64,000 bases of DNA, taken from Lactobacillus xylocopicola. GTDB taxonomy: Bacteria; Bacillota; Bacilli; Lactobacillales; Lactobacillaceae. The translations under genes and the position numbers were made by a program. Under the pieces are notes generated by a model. That model made no database searches. It saw only the letters and a list, made by a program, of their open reading frames with translations, and was not told the origin of the DNA. Below are positions 27,512-35,468 of the stretch, in pieces. Location: NCBI RefSeq assembly GCF_033096005.1, contig NZ_AP026803.1, positions 1 to 64,000 on the forward strand, given 5' to 3'. Every line of letters begins with the position of its first letter. The stretch's first letter is position 1.

Positions 27512-28126
27512 ATGAAGAAGAACAAGTTAATCAAATACAGCTTAGGCTTAGTGGCGACAATTTTATTCGTGGTTAGCGGAATTCCACCAGCTTAGGCTGC
27601 TAATAGCAACACAAATACTAATGCCGTCAATTACAGTTATTCAGGTAAAACGCATAAAATCAGCTTTAGCGGTAATGCATCTGGCTTTAAAAATTTGACG
27701 GTTAAGTATGACGGCAAGACGGTCAAAGCGGCAAAAATAAAGGGAAACGGCAAGTTTAAAGTAACCGTGCCTTTTAAAGGCTACAAGACCTTTAAACTTT
27801 ATGGTGACAAGCAATTGCTTAAAACCATTTCAGCAAAGAAATATGCGTCTAAGAAGCCAAACATTGATTTTTACCGGCAGACTAGCCAAGAACAAAAGAT
27901 TCAGTTCTATGCCAAAAAAGGGGATATTGTGACAATCTGGAAGAATGGCAAGGCGATTCAACGACGTCGCGTAGCTAAATCAAGTTATGTGGCAATGAAA
28001 GTAGCTAATACTAATTTTTAAGATAATGCCAAAGTAATGGTTACCAGGCATACCCCAGGAAAGAAAACGAGTAAAGGCGTAGAGTTACAAAAGCTTAAGG
28101 ACAATAGAACAATTCATAGAAACTAG
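27512..28126 (+). pseudogene. Secreted protein, paralogue 2 of 3, with two nonsense codons
   Basis: One frame from ATG 27512 to TAG 28124 reads as a full paralogue of the proteins at 25896 and 28308, broken by TAG at 27593 exactly at the end of the signal peptide (PPA, stop, AANSNTN) and by TAA at 28019 (VANTNF, stop, DNAKVMVTRH). No frameshift is seen. The mature middle part shares GYKTFKLYGDKQLLKTISAK with paralogue 1. It is nearer to paralogue 1 than to 3, suggesting a recent duplication and decay. Confidence 0.85.
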
Positions 28127-28167
28127 TTAATTGCACAAATTAGTCACTCAATAAATAATATTGAAGA

Positions 28168-28189
28168 GCGAGCCTTTGGCTCGCTTTTT
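28168..28189 (+). terminator. Terminator after paralogue 2
   Basis: GCGAGCC pairs perfectly with GGCTCGC across TTT, followed by T5. Confidence 0.88.
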
Positions 28190-28228
28190 GTGCAAATTGA
28201 TAAGTCTGGTGGAAGCATATAACAATTG

Positions 28229-28263
28229 TTGACGTAAATTATGTTAGATGACAAGCTTATAAT
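28229..28263 (+). promoter_or_regulatory. Conserved upstream element of secreted paralogue 3
   Basis: TTGACGTAAATT (28229) and AAGCTTATAATGTT match the element before paralogue 1 at the same 23-base distance; the AT-rich middle differs. Confidence 0.5.
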
Positions 28264-28307
28264 GTTATTTTTAAAGTAATAATAATTAAAAAATAATGGA
28301 GAATAGC

Positions 28308-28961
28308 ATGAAGCAGAACAAGATGATTAAATTCAATATCGGAGCAATGGCCGCTATTTTATTGCTAGTTAGCGGAGTGTCGCCTGCCTTGGCAGCTAAA
28401 CATAGGCCTAGTCTACGTAATGATTATGTTAGTATTATGATGGGTATTAAGCGGCTTAACTATAGCTACTCTAGCAAAACACATAAAATCACCTTTAGTG
28501 GAATAGCTGATGGTTATGACAAGCTAACCATTAAGTATGATGATAAAACCGTCAAAAAGATTAAACTCAAAGATAATACCAACAAGTTCAAAGTGACGAT
28601 ACCATTCAAGGGTTATAAGACTTTTAAATTATATGGTGACGATGAATTATTAGGCAAAACCGTTTCGGCTGGACAATATGCCTCTAAGGCGCCAGCTATA
28701 GACCTTGATAGCGATACCGAGCAATATCTATACTTTGATGTCAGGGCTAAAAAAGGTGATCTTATTACTATCTGGAGAAATGGTAAGCCAATTAAGCGCC
28801 GGCATGTAAATAAATCAGGTTATGCATCCATGAAAGTCGCCAATACTAAGTTTGCTGGCAAGGCTAAGGTAATGGTTACTAAGCACAGTCCTGGTAAGAA
28901 AACAAGCAAGGGTGTAGAACTGAGGAAGAAGCCTGCAAGTTCAGAAATCAATGATAACTAA
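28308..28961 (+). CDS. Secreted protein, paralogue 3 of 3
   Basis: 217 residues. The signal peptide ends near VSPALAA (about residue 30). The mature region parallels paralogue 1: FKGYKTFKLYGDDELLGKTV, KKGDLITIWRNGKPIKRRH, KVMVTKHSPGKKTSKGVEL. An upstream ATG at 28296 overlaps the ribosome site GGAGAA, so 28308 is the start. Own terminator at 29006. Function unknown. Confidence 0.75.
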   Translation: MKQNKMIKFNIGAMAAILLLVSGVSPALAAKHRPSLRNDYVSIMMGIKRLNYSYSSKTHKITFSGIADGYDKLTIKYDDKTVKKIKLKDNTNKFKVTIPFKGYKTFKLYGDDELLGKTVSAGQYASKAPAIDLDSDTEQYLYFDVRAKKGDLITIWRNGKPIKRRHVNKSGYASMKVANTKFAGKAKVMVTKHSPGKKTSKGVELRKKPASSEINDN

Positions 28962-29005
28962 AACTGGCAACAAGGATAAACACTAGATAAAACAGTGTAG
29001 AAATA

Positions 29006-29032
29006 AAAAGGCGGGCATAGGTCCGTCTTTTT
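29006..29032 (+). terminator. Terminator after paralogue 3
   Basis: AAAAGGCGGG pairs with TCCGTCTTTT through two wobble pairs, loop CATAGG region, then T. Confidence 0.7.
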
Positions 29033-29156
29033 GAGTGACAAAAATTAAAATTAGTTATAATGTTGACAATAAAATTTTAATATAATATCATTATATCTAA
29101 AGCTGATTATTATATAGTTAATTATTGCCTCTTCGAGAAGGGATGTGCACACGCCG

Positions 29157-29429
29157 ATGAATTTAAATAAAGCTTTTAAAGTTGGTAGTAGTCTATATTT
29201 GCTTCTATTTTTGCTTGACTATCTTATTGAGCTATTTAGTATTAGCAGTTCTACTGTAAAGACCGCTTTATTGGGGTTAAAGATAACGATGAAGATGAGC
29301 CCAGCTACGCTAGATACGGTCTTTTCGTTAACCTGGCAAGTATTACTTACCTATTTAATTTTTATGATCATTTTCTTCACTATTACTTATCTCTTCCAAA
29401 AGACGAAAAGGAAACGTGTCATGCCGTAA
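29157..29429 (+). CDS. Small two-helix membrane protein
   Basis: About 90 residues with helices near SSLYLLLFLLDYLIELF and LTWQVLLTYLIFMIIFF and a basic C-terminal tail KTKRKRVMP. A GTG at 29145 would add four residues and sits too close to GAAGGG; ATG 29157 sits rather far, so the start is uncertain. Family not recognised. It is followed by hairpin repeat copy 4. Confidence 0.6.
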   Translation: MNLNKAFKVGSSLYLLLFLLDYLIELFSISSSTVKTALLGLKITMKMSPATLDTVFSLTWQVLLTYLIFMIIFFTITYLFQKTKRKRVMP

Positions 29430-29444
29430 GCAGCAGTGGCGTTT

Positions 29445-29491
29445 AAGTCTGTTATTCAAGCTCCAATCGGAGCCTGAATAACGGGCTTTTT
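29445..29491 (+). repeat. Hairpin-terminator repeat, copy 4
   Basis: AAGTCTGTTATTCAAGCTCC pairs with the right arm 29469-29488 over loop AATC with few mismatches, then T. It lacks the longer 5' part seen in copies 1 and 3. Confidence 0.78.
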
Positions 29492-29505
29492 GTTTGAGAA
29501 AAAAT

Positions 29506-29664
29506 TTGATATTTGCTGAATGGTATAGCGCGCCGGGTGATTCGAAAATGCGGCTGGCGCTGAGCTTTTTGCGTAAGGATAGTTTAGCAGGTGAACATCT
29601 TGGGCTTGATCTTGGGCTTTCTACTCATGAACTGGTAAACTTATTGTTTGAGCAAAAAAGCTAG
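29506..29664 (+). pseudogene. C-terminal coding remnant, function unknown
   Basis: A start-less open frame ending at TAG 29662 reads LIFAEWYSAPGDSKMRLALS, FLRKDSLAGEHLGLDLGLST, HELVNLLFEQKS. The composition is that of a real protein tail. The 5' part is replaced by the hairpin repeat, so this looks like the stump of a deleted gene at the right edge of the island. Confidence 0.4.
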
Positions 29665-29695
29665 AATTTGTGTGCTGACAAGATGAGGAGCAATT

Positions 29696-30469
29696 ATGGA
29701 AAAAGCTTATTTAAATACTTCAATTGGTAAAATCGAATACACGATAAGGTCAGGTAATCCGCTGATTGTTTTTTTGAATAGCTTTGGCAGTTTTGATACT
29801 GCGCAGAGTTTTTCGCGAGTGATCAAGGAATTGCCCGAGCATTTTGGTATATTTGCCCCTGATTATTTAAATACCGGCTTTAGTGGCAAGTCAACCGCAC
29901 CCTACACCCTGTCTAATGAAGCGGCTGAACTTGCCAAAATAATTAATGGACTTAATGCTGAAGCGGTGATTGTGGTGGCACACAGCATTGGCGGTGTTTA
30001 TGCCCTTCAGATGAGTAAACAAATTGACCGTCTGCGTGCCTTCGTTGGAATTGAGCCAACGACACGGGAAATTTTTCTGAATCCGCCACAAGAAGCGGCT
30101 TACCTTAAAAAGGAGCGGGAAGCAGAAGATAGCGAGGAAATTATTTATTGCAAAATAACGGACCTGTTTTCAGCGGAAGAAGCCGAGGAATTTTGGCAAA
30201 CTACCGCTGAAAATAGTGATAAGTTTGACGAAACAGCTAACCAAAATGCCGTAAATGCGATGCAAATGGACCGATTTTGGCAGGATAGCAATCGACTGGA
30301 TGATAGTATTCCAGCAATCATTGTCACAGAGAGTTACCGCCAAGAAGAGTATGAGCGGTCAGAGTATTTCAACCACAATGCTGGTTCTAAGGTAGTTGCA
30401 TTGGGTTCATTTCACTATATTCAGTGGGAGTACCCCGAAGAAATCCGCAAGCTCATCGTTAGTTTATAG
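29696..30469 (+). CDS. Alpha/beta-hydrolase
   Basis: 257 residues. Nucleophile elbow VVAHSIGGVYAL (Ser near 101), oxyanion segment VFLNSFGSFDTAQSF, and catalytic His in LGSFHYIQWEYPEEI near the C terminus. No signal peptide. Substrate unknown. ATG follows GAGGAGC. It is a single gene with its own terminator. Confidence 0.85.
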   Translation: MEKAYLNTSIGKIEYTIRSGNPLIVFLNSFGSFDTAQSFSRVIKELPEHFGIFAPDYLNTGFSGKSTAPYTLSNEAAELAKIINGLNAEAVIVVAHSIGGVYALQMSKQIDRLRAFVGIEPTTREIFLNPPQEAAYLKKEREAEDSEEIIYCKITDLFSAEEAEEFWQTTAENSDKFDETANQNAVNAMQMDRFWQDSNRLDDSIPAIIVTESYRQEEYERSEYFNHNAGSKVVALGSFHYIQWEYPEEIRKLIVSL

Positions 30470-30519
30470 GTGAGGGTTGCAGGAACGGTAAGAAGCTTGT
30501 TAATATCCTAGAATTGAAG

Positions 30520-30567
30520 TGCCTCATCATAATTAGACCGTCTGCTAATTATGGCGGGGCATTTTTT
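30520..30567 (+). terminator. Terminator after the hydrolase gene
   Basis: The right arm CTAATTATGGCGGGGCA pairs with the left arm 30520-30536 with wobble pairs, then T6. Confidence 0.8.
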
Positions 30568-30617
30568 GCTTAGGTTTCAGTACTGACGCTTACTGCCCAA
30601 TAATTACCGGGTTTTCA

Positions 30618-30686
30618 TGAAACACGTTTCAAAAAATTGTTGACTTTATGAAACAAAATGCTAATATTAAAATGCAAGCGATTGCA
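30618..30686 (+). promoter_or_regulatory. Promoter, dyad operator and cre site of the PTS gene
   Basis: A dyad TGAAACACGTTTCA (30618-30631; TGAAAC and GTTTCA around AC) lies just before -35 TTGACT (30640-30645); the -10 box TAATAT (30662-30667) is 16 bases on. TGCAAGCGATTGCA (30673-30686) matches the catabolite-responsive element consensus and overlaps the start of transcription, a repression position for CcpA. The dyad may be the site of the RpiR regulator encoded downstream. Confidence 0.75.
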
Positions 30687-30724
30687 TCTAACTGCAATTA
30701 TCAAAGTATAGTAGGAGTGTTTAT

Positions 30725-32020
30725 ATGGCAAAGGAAAACAGTTTTCTTACCGAGAAGCTCGTTCCGTTTTTTAATAAGGTTTCCAGTGCTAAGCACATGG
30801 TAGCGTTACGAGACGGAATGACCGCAGCGGTTCCAATGATTATTATCGGTTCGATTTTTATGATCATTGGTCAATTCCCAGTCCAGGGGTATCTGGACTT
30901 TATGGCTCATCTTTTTGGGCCTAACTGGTCCAATGTGGTGCAGTATATCACCAATGCCTCATTCAACATCATGGGGCTGGTAGCGGTAGCTGGTATCTCT
31001 TATAGTATGGCTAAAAATTACAAGGGGATAGATCCCTTTTCAGCGATGATTGTGTCGATAGCAGCTTTCATCCTAACCATTCCAATGCAAGTAGGAAAAG
31101 ATGGCGGCCTATTAATCCCCTTGAAGCAGTTTGATTCATCGGGTTTGTTTACCGCACTGTTAGTTGGGCTGTTTGTGACCGATTTGTATGTTTGGCTCAT
31201 GCACAAAAACTTGGTTTTTAAGATGCCAGACACGGTGCCACCAGCTGTCAGCAACTCTTTTGCAGCGCTTTTTCCAGGGGCAATCTCACTGTTTGTGGTG
31301 TGGTTAATTAGAGTTGGGGTTGAAGCAACGCCAATGAAGAGTATCCCTAACGTCATTACCTTCTTCTTGCAAGCACCGATGAGTAAGGTAACCAATACCT
31401 TGGGTGGTGCGATTGTAATTGAGTTGGTAATATGTGTGCTTTGGTTCTTTGGGATCCATGGTGCTAACGCAATTTCGGGTATTATTGACCCGGTGTTGTA
31501 CACCGCGTTGGCAGCTAATGCCACTGCTTTTAAAGCACATGAGGCGCTGCCTAATATTATTACCAAAACCTTCTTTGACAACTTTGTCCGGATTGGTGGT
31601 TGTGGTGCTACCTTGGGCTTTGTTATTCTGATGACTTTCTTTGCTAAAGATAAGGAAATGAAGGCCTTGGGAAAATTATCAATTGCTCCATCGATCTTCA
31701 ATATTAACGAGCCAGTTGTGTTTGGGGTACCGATTGTTTTAAACTATCAAATCATTATTCCATTTATTTTAGCGCCCATGGCCAACATTATTGCAACGTA
31801 TATTGCCATGAAGATGGGTTGGGTTGCCAAAACTATCGGAATTTACCCACCGTGGACGACTCCGCCAATCCTTTCCGGAATTATTTCTACGGGTCATATC
31901 TCAGGCGGTATAATGCAATTGTTTAACATTGTAATGGACACGTTGATTTACTTCGGCTTCTTTAAGAGCATGGATCGTGCTAAACTAAAGGCAGAACAGG
32001 AAGCAGAAAAAGCAGCGTAA
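30725..32020 (+). CDS. PTS EIIC component, lactose/cellobiose type
   Basis: 431-residue sugar-transporting membrane subunit of the phosphotransferase system. The start FLTEKLVPFFNKVSS and AVPMIIIGSIFMI, the motif WFFGIHGANAISGI and the FNINEPVVFGVPIVLN signature identify the Lac family. No EIIA or EIIB gene is next to it, so it must use partners encoded elsewhere. ATG follows AGGAG. Together with the following regulator it forms a two-gene unit. Confidence 0.92.
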   Translation: MAKENSFLTEKLVPFFNKVSSAKHMVALRDGMTAAVPMIIIGSIFMIIGQFPVQGYLDFMAHLFGPNWSNVVQYITNASFNIMGLVAVAGISYSMAKNYKGIDPFSAMIVSIAAFILTIPMQVGKDGGLLIPLKQFDSSGLFTALLVGLFVTDLYVWLMHKNLVFKMPDTVPPAVSNSFAALFPGAISLFVVWLIRVGVEATPMKSIPNVITFFLQAPMSKVTNTLGGAIVIELVICVLWFFGIHGANAISGIIDPVLYTALAANATAFKAHEALPNIITKTFFDNFVRIGGCGATLGFVILMTFFAKDKEMKALGKLSIAPSIFNINEPVVFGVPIVLNYQIIIPFILAPMANIIATYIAMKMGWVAKTIGIYPPWTTPPILSGIISTGHISGGIMQLFNIVMDTLIYFGFFKSMDRAKLKAEQEAEKAA

Positions 32021-32046
32021 AATTACCATGCTGGACCGGGGAATAA

Positions 32047-32763
32047 GTGATGCAAGCAAGGCAGAAATTAACGGCAACACAGTTACGGATCTATAATTAC
32101 ATTGTTGCTAACAAAGAACAGGTTAAGGAAATCACCTTACGCAAGTTAGCCAGTGTTTTACAGGTCTCACCAGCGTCAATTGTCCGTACTCTGCAGGCCT
32201 TGGGTTATGAGCATTACTATCATTTACAAAATCAAATTAAAGAGGAACTTAGTCGAAATAAGGTAGTTGATGATATCACTTACCAGGCCCAGTATTACTT
32301 CTCGCAGGAATTCTTGGCTGATTACGATGCCAAAATTGCTCGCTTTAAGAAAATTGCCGTAAAAACTAACGACTTCGTCTTCTTTGGCATTGGCACGTCA
32401 GGTGACTTATGTGATTATGGCGCTCGGCAGTTTGTTAATAATGGACGTAACGCATTTGCAATTGATGATCCATATTATCCGGTTGAATTAAGCCGCGATT
32501 CCTATCAGGGTAAAACGGTAATTGTTTTATCCGTTAGTGGTGAAGGGCAGCCAACCATTGATCAAGTGAAGCATTTTCGTAAGTTAGGCGCAACGATTGT
32601 CAGTATTACTAACAATGAGGACAACACAATTGCCTGCTTATCGGACTTGAACTTTGCTTATCATTTAGAATTTAAGATTATTGGTCAAACTATCAACTTA
32701 ACTACGCAAGTTCCGGTTGTCTACCTGCTTGAGCGCTTATCGCGCGCGTTGCAAGCTAAGTAA
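32047..32763 (+). CDS. RpiR/MurR-family transcriptional regulator
   Basis: 238 residues: an N-terminal helix-turn-helix (about 1-75; TLRKLASVLQVSPASIVRTL) and a C-terminal SIS sugar-phosphate-binding domain with VIVLSVSGEGQPTIDQVKHF. GTG 32047 and ATG 32050 are equally possible; ribosome site is GGGGAA. Starting 26 bases after the EIIC gene, it probably controls that gene in response to a phosphosugar. Confidence 0.9.
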   Translation: MMQARQKLTATQLRIYNYIVANKEQVKEITLRKLASVLQVSPASIVRTLQALGYEHYYHLQNQIKEELSRNKVVDDITYQAQYYFSQEFLADYDAKIARFKKIAVKTNDFVFFGIGTSGDLCDYGARQFVNNGRNAFAIDDPYYPVELSRDSYQGKTVIVLSVSGEGQPTIDQVKHFRKLGATIVSITNNEDNTIACLSDLNFAYHLEFKIIGQTINLTTQVPVVYLLERLSRALQAK

Positions 32764-32823
32764 AGCAGCATTAATCTAGTCCCGATTGAGCTCTAAAAAA
32801 GTAAAACTAACCAAAAATCCACT

Positions 32824-32868
32824 AAGTCTGTTATTCAGCTTCAAGAGAGCTTGAATAACAGACTTTTT
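32824..32868 (+). repeat. Hairpin-terminator repeat, copy 5
   Basis: AAGTCTGTTATTC pairs perfectly with GAATAACAGACTT, with a short extra AGCTTC/GAGCTT part, followed by T5. Works as terminator of the PTS-rpiR unit. Confidence 0.8.
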
Positions 32869-33001
32869 GCTTGCGATCAAATGATTAAAGGTGGTCAAAC
32901 TTGATCAATGAATATAAAAAAATCTTGCTTTTAAAATTTTTTTAAGTAAAATATGAAACAAACTACATGAAGCATACTTCAGTAAAGGCGGAGGTGGGAT
33001 T

Positions 33002-33217
33002 ATTAACAATCTGGTTAAAAAGCAGCGAACTGAGCTGGGCTGGACACAGCGCGAACTCGCTGAAAAGGCTGGCGTAACTGAGCGCACCATCATTTCGGTC
33101 GAACAAGGTAAGTATAAGCCCTCAATTCTTCTGGCCTATAAGTTGGCGCAAGTTTTTGCGACTGATATCGAAACGTTATTTTGTTTAAAGGAGTACTTCG
33201 AAAATGACGAAGAATAG
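33002..33217 (+). CDS. Xre-family regulator, apparent ATT start
   Basis: A complete helix-turn-helix protein of about 71 residues: NNLVKKQRTELGWTQRELAE, KAGVTERTIISVEQGKYKPS, LAYKLAQVFATDIETLF. Upstream in frame there is no ATG, GTG or TTG. An ATT at 33002 follows a perfect GGAGG with a seven-base gap. A second ATT at 32999 is too close. The end overlaps the next gene by 14 bases. This small Xre plus membrane-protein pair is common in lactobacilli. Confidence 0.75.
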   Translation: MNNLVKKQRTELGWTQRELAEKAGVTERTIISVEQGKYKPSILLAYKLAQVFATDIETLFCLKEYFENDEE

Positions 33218-33665
33218 AAAGAGAAAACTGAAATATTATGCCGAAACTGTATTCTTTATGATCCTTACTGCAGGTAAGGTATTTAGGATCAGTCAGCACC
33301 TGCTCAAGCACCTTGGTTGGGAATATATTGTTAAGGACCTAGTTTGGCTTGTTTTGTGTCTGGTGGTGACGGTGGGGACCTACTATAATGCCAAAGACGT
33401 GGGCACCAGTGAGGACCTTGATGCTGATGAGCGTTACAAGTACTTGAACATGAAGACAGATCAGCAAGTACTCAAAATTATCAATGTGCTGTTATTCGTT
33501 CTAGGTTACGGTTTCCTGATGTGGAGTGTCATTTTATACCAACAGGTGGGGCAGGCTGAATTGAAGTTCATCCTGCTGGTGATTGGGATAGTGCTAGTAA
33601 CGCTTTGGAATTTATTAATTATTGCTGAAATAGTGCTCTTTTTCGTTAATGACTACCGCAATTAA
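33204..33665 (+). CDS. Membrane protein paired with the Xre regulator
   Basis: 153 residues, four predicted helices in two pairs. It is separated by a polar loop with DVGTSEDLDADERYKYLNMK. ATG follows AAAGGAG inside the last codons of the Xre gene, so the two are translationally coupled. Such small membrane proteins may sense or hold the regulator; function not established. Confidence 0.7.
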   Translation: MTKNRKRKLKYYAETVFFMILTAGKVFRISQHLLKHLGWEYIVKDLVWLVLCLVVTVGTYYNAKDVGTSEDLDADERYKYLNMKTDQQVLKIINVLLFVLGYGFLMWSVILYQQVGQAELKFILLVIGIVLVTLWNLLIIAEIVLFFVNDYRN

Positions 33666-33750
33666 GGGTCCAGCACCTTAAAGAGAGTGTAAGCATTTAT
33701 TTTATTAGTTATTTACGTTATAGTATTTACATAGCCAAAGAGGGAGATGC

Positions 33751-34599
33751 ATGATGAAGATTAAGTTCAAAAAAACGCTAAAAATAATTATCGCTGTTTT
33801 GTCATTAATTACGGTAACGGTAAGCACGGCGCCTACGGTAGTCAGTCCGGCCATGACTCAGGCAAAAACAAGTCATGCCAAGGTCCACAAGCACAAGAAG
33901 GCAAAAAAGAAAAAATCTAGCTACCTGGTGGTTAAAACGGTTAAAGACTTTAAGCCGGGTTACAAATACACTTATAGCTTTAAAAAGAATGCCTATATTG
34001 GGCGTAAAATTAAAAATTACCGTCCGGTTAACCAAGTACCTAAAGTTCAAAAGGCCAACTCTAATTATCCAGTTCCGACGGTCAAAAATTTTACTGCCAA
34101 GCTCTTAAATAAGTATCATGTTAAGGGCTTTCGTTGGCCGCAGACCAAGATTACTTACAATGATAGTGCATTAAGTGCTAAACAACAGCAACTAACCGCG
34201 GTAGCGATTAAACAAATCAATAAATTAAAAATTGTGAAGTTGACTAGGAGCACCGGTAAAGCCAATATTACCTTTGAACTAGGAACTACTACGGAAAATA
34301 AGTTGGGTTCCACTGAAGTTGAGTATGCCTATAAATATAAAAATATCGGCTTGATTGATCAAGCCGATATCACGATCTATAATGGCAATATTACTGCCAA
34401 TAGTAACTATGATCTGTTATTCAATTATGTTGTTTTACATGAAGTGGGTCATGCATTAGGATTAGATCATAATGAATATGATAAGCATGAAATTATGGCG
34501 CCAAGTGTAAATGACAGTGAGATTACTACCAATGACAACCTTCACCCCGTTGTTGATCAAGATTATATCAATGCCTTGGCCGTCCTCTACCAAAATTAA
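33751..34599 (+). CDS. Secreted matrixin-like zinc metalloprotease
   Basis: 282 residues. A signal peptide covers about residues 1-37, then a very Lys/His-rich stretch (HKHKKAKKKKS). The catalytic zinc site HEVGHALGLDH starts at residue 230 and is followed by IMAPS, the Met-turn of the metzincins. It resembles M10-type peptidases of lactobacilli rather than ADAMs. The product should act at or outside the cell surface. ATG follows GAGGGAGAT. Substrate unknown. Confidence 0.85.
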   Translation: MMKIKFKKTLKIIIAVLSLITVTVSTAPTVVSPAMTQAKTSHAKVHKHKKAKKKKSSYLVVKTVKDFKPGYKYTYSFKKNAYIGRKIKNYRPVNQVPKVQKANSNYPVPTVKNFTAKLLNKYHVKGFRWPQTKITYNDSALSAKQQQLTAVAIKQINKLKIVKLTRSTGKANITFELGTTTENKLGSTEVEYAYKYKNIGLIDQADITIYNGNITANSNYDLLFNYVVLHEVGHALGLDHNEYDKHEIMAPSVNDSEITTNDNLHPVVDQDYINALAVLYQN

Positions 34600-34645
34600 A
34601 GCGCTAAGCAAGCTACTTTGCTAGCGGGTAAAAACTAACTAAAAC

Positions 34646-34680
34646 AAAACCACTATGCTATTTTTAGAATAGTGGTTTTT
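34646..34680. terminator. Bidirectional terminator between the protease gene and lepB
   Basis: AAAACCACTAT pairs perfectly with ATAGTGGTTTT. The A and T runs make it work for both converging genes. Confidence 0.85.
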
Positions 34681-34713
34681 ACTAACCAACTTTTTGATGA
34701 TAACTTCAGCAAC

Positions 34714-35316
34714 CTAAAAGCCCTGGATTTGGTTAAACGGCCAGTAACGTAACTTAACTTGGCCAATTATTTCACTGCGTTTGACGAAGCCGAAGCGCCT
34801 TGAGTCACTTGATACATCACGGTGGTCACCCATGACAAAGTAGTGGCCCTGGGGAACATGCTTGCGTTTGGTAGAAATCCATGATCCAATATTAAAGTTA
34901 TTAGTATAAGGGTTGCGGGGATCGGTATGCTTCTTCTTGTAGGAATTGTTCAGAAACGGCTGGGCCATCTTCTTGCCGTTAATGTACATTTGATCGTTTT
35001 TAGATTCAACCGTGTCACCGGGTAGGCCGATAATTCGTTTAATATATAAAGCACCAGGATCATTGGCCTTTTTGGGTGCCTTCAAGATAACGATGTCGTC
35101 GCGTCGGGGTTCGAAGTTTCGGACAGAAATTAAGCGGTCGCCATCTTCGAAGGTGGGCTGCATGGACGGACCGGAAACTCTATCATTGGAAAGAACGAAA
35201 TTGAATAAGAGGTAGTAACCCCCCAAAATCACGACCATCATGACCACAATATCGAGGATAAATTTGCCTAAGCTTTCCTCTTGTTGGCTGTTTTGCTTGT
35301 TTTTTGAATTGGACAT
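34714..35316 (-). CDS. lepB: Signal peptidase I
   Basis: 200 residues, one N-terminal membrane helix (about 20-45). The catalytic Ser is in SGPSMQPTF and the catalytic Lys in YIKRIIGLPGD, followed by GDHRDVSSDSRRFG. It removes Sec signal peptides of exported proteins such as the metalloprotease and the paralogue family of this window. Single gene; ATG follows AAAGGGG on the minus strand. Confidence 0.95.
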   Translation of the reverse strand: MSNSKNKQNSQQEESLGKFILDIVVMMVVILGGYYLLFNFVLSNDRVSGPSMQPTFEDGDRLISVRNFEPRRDDIVILKAPKKANDPGALYIKRIIGLPGDTVESKNDQMYINGKKMAQPFLNNSYKKKHTDPRNPYTNNFNIGSWISTKRKHVPQGHYFVMGDHRDVSSDSRRFGFVKRSEIIGQVKLRYWPFNQIQGF

Positions 35317-35468
35317 CTTGTTTCCCCTTTAACTGAGTTACCTACATTATAAATATTTTTTGCACTTTTTGCACAATTTGTGACAAAAATTCTCTTTAAG
35401 GACATCAATCAACTTGGTAGATTTACAGGTCACGACGTGTTGGATATAATTTGGAGTGGAGGACAATA

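Noticed and set aside
16839..29664. Prophage or integrative element with attachment sites
   Set aside because: I found no integrase, phage structural gene or duplicated tRNA 3' end in the window, so only an island by composition can be claimed.
30618..30631. TGAAACACGTTTCA as a second cre site
   Set aside because: The central CG of the cre consensus is shifted by one position; it fits better as a separate dyad operator.
31018..31701. 227-residue reverse-strand frame inside the EIIC gene
   Set aside because: Long but entirely opposite a clear PTS EIIC with perfect family motifs; no ribosome site and no domain.
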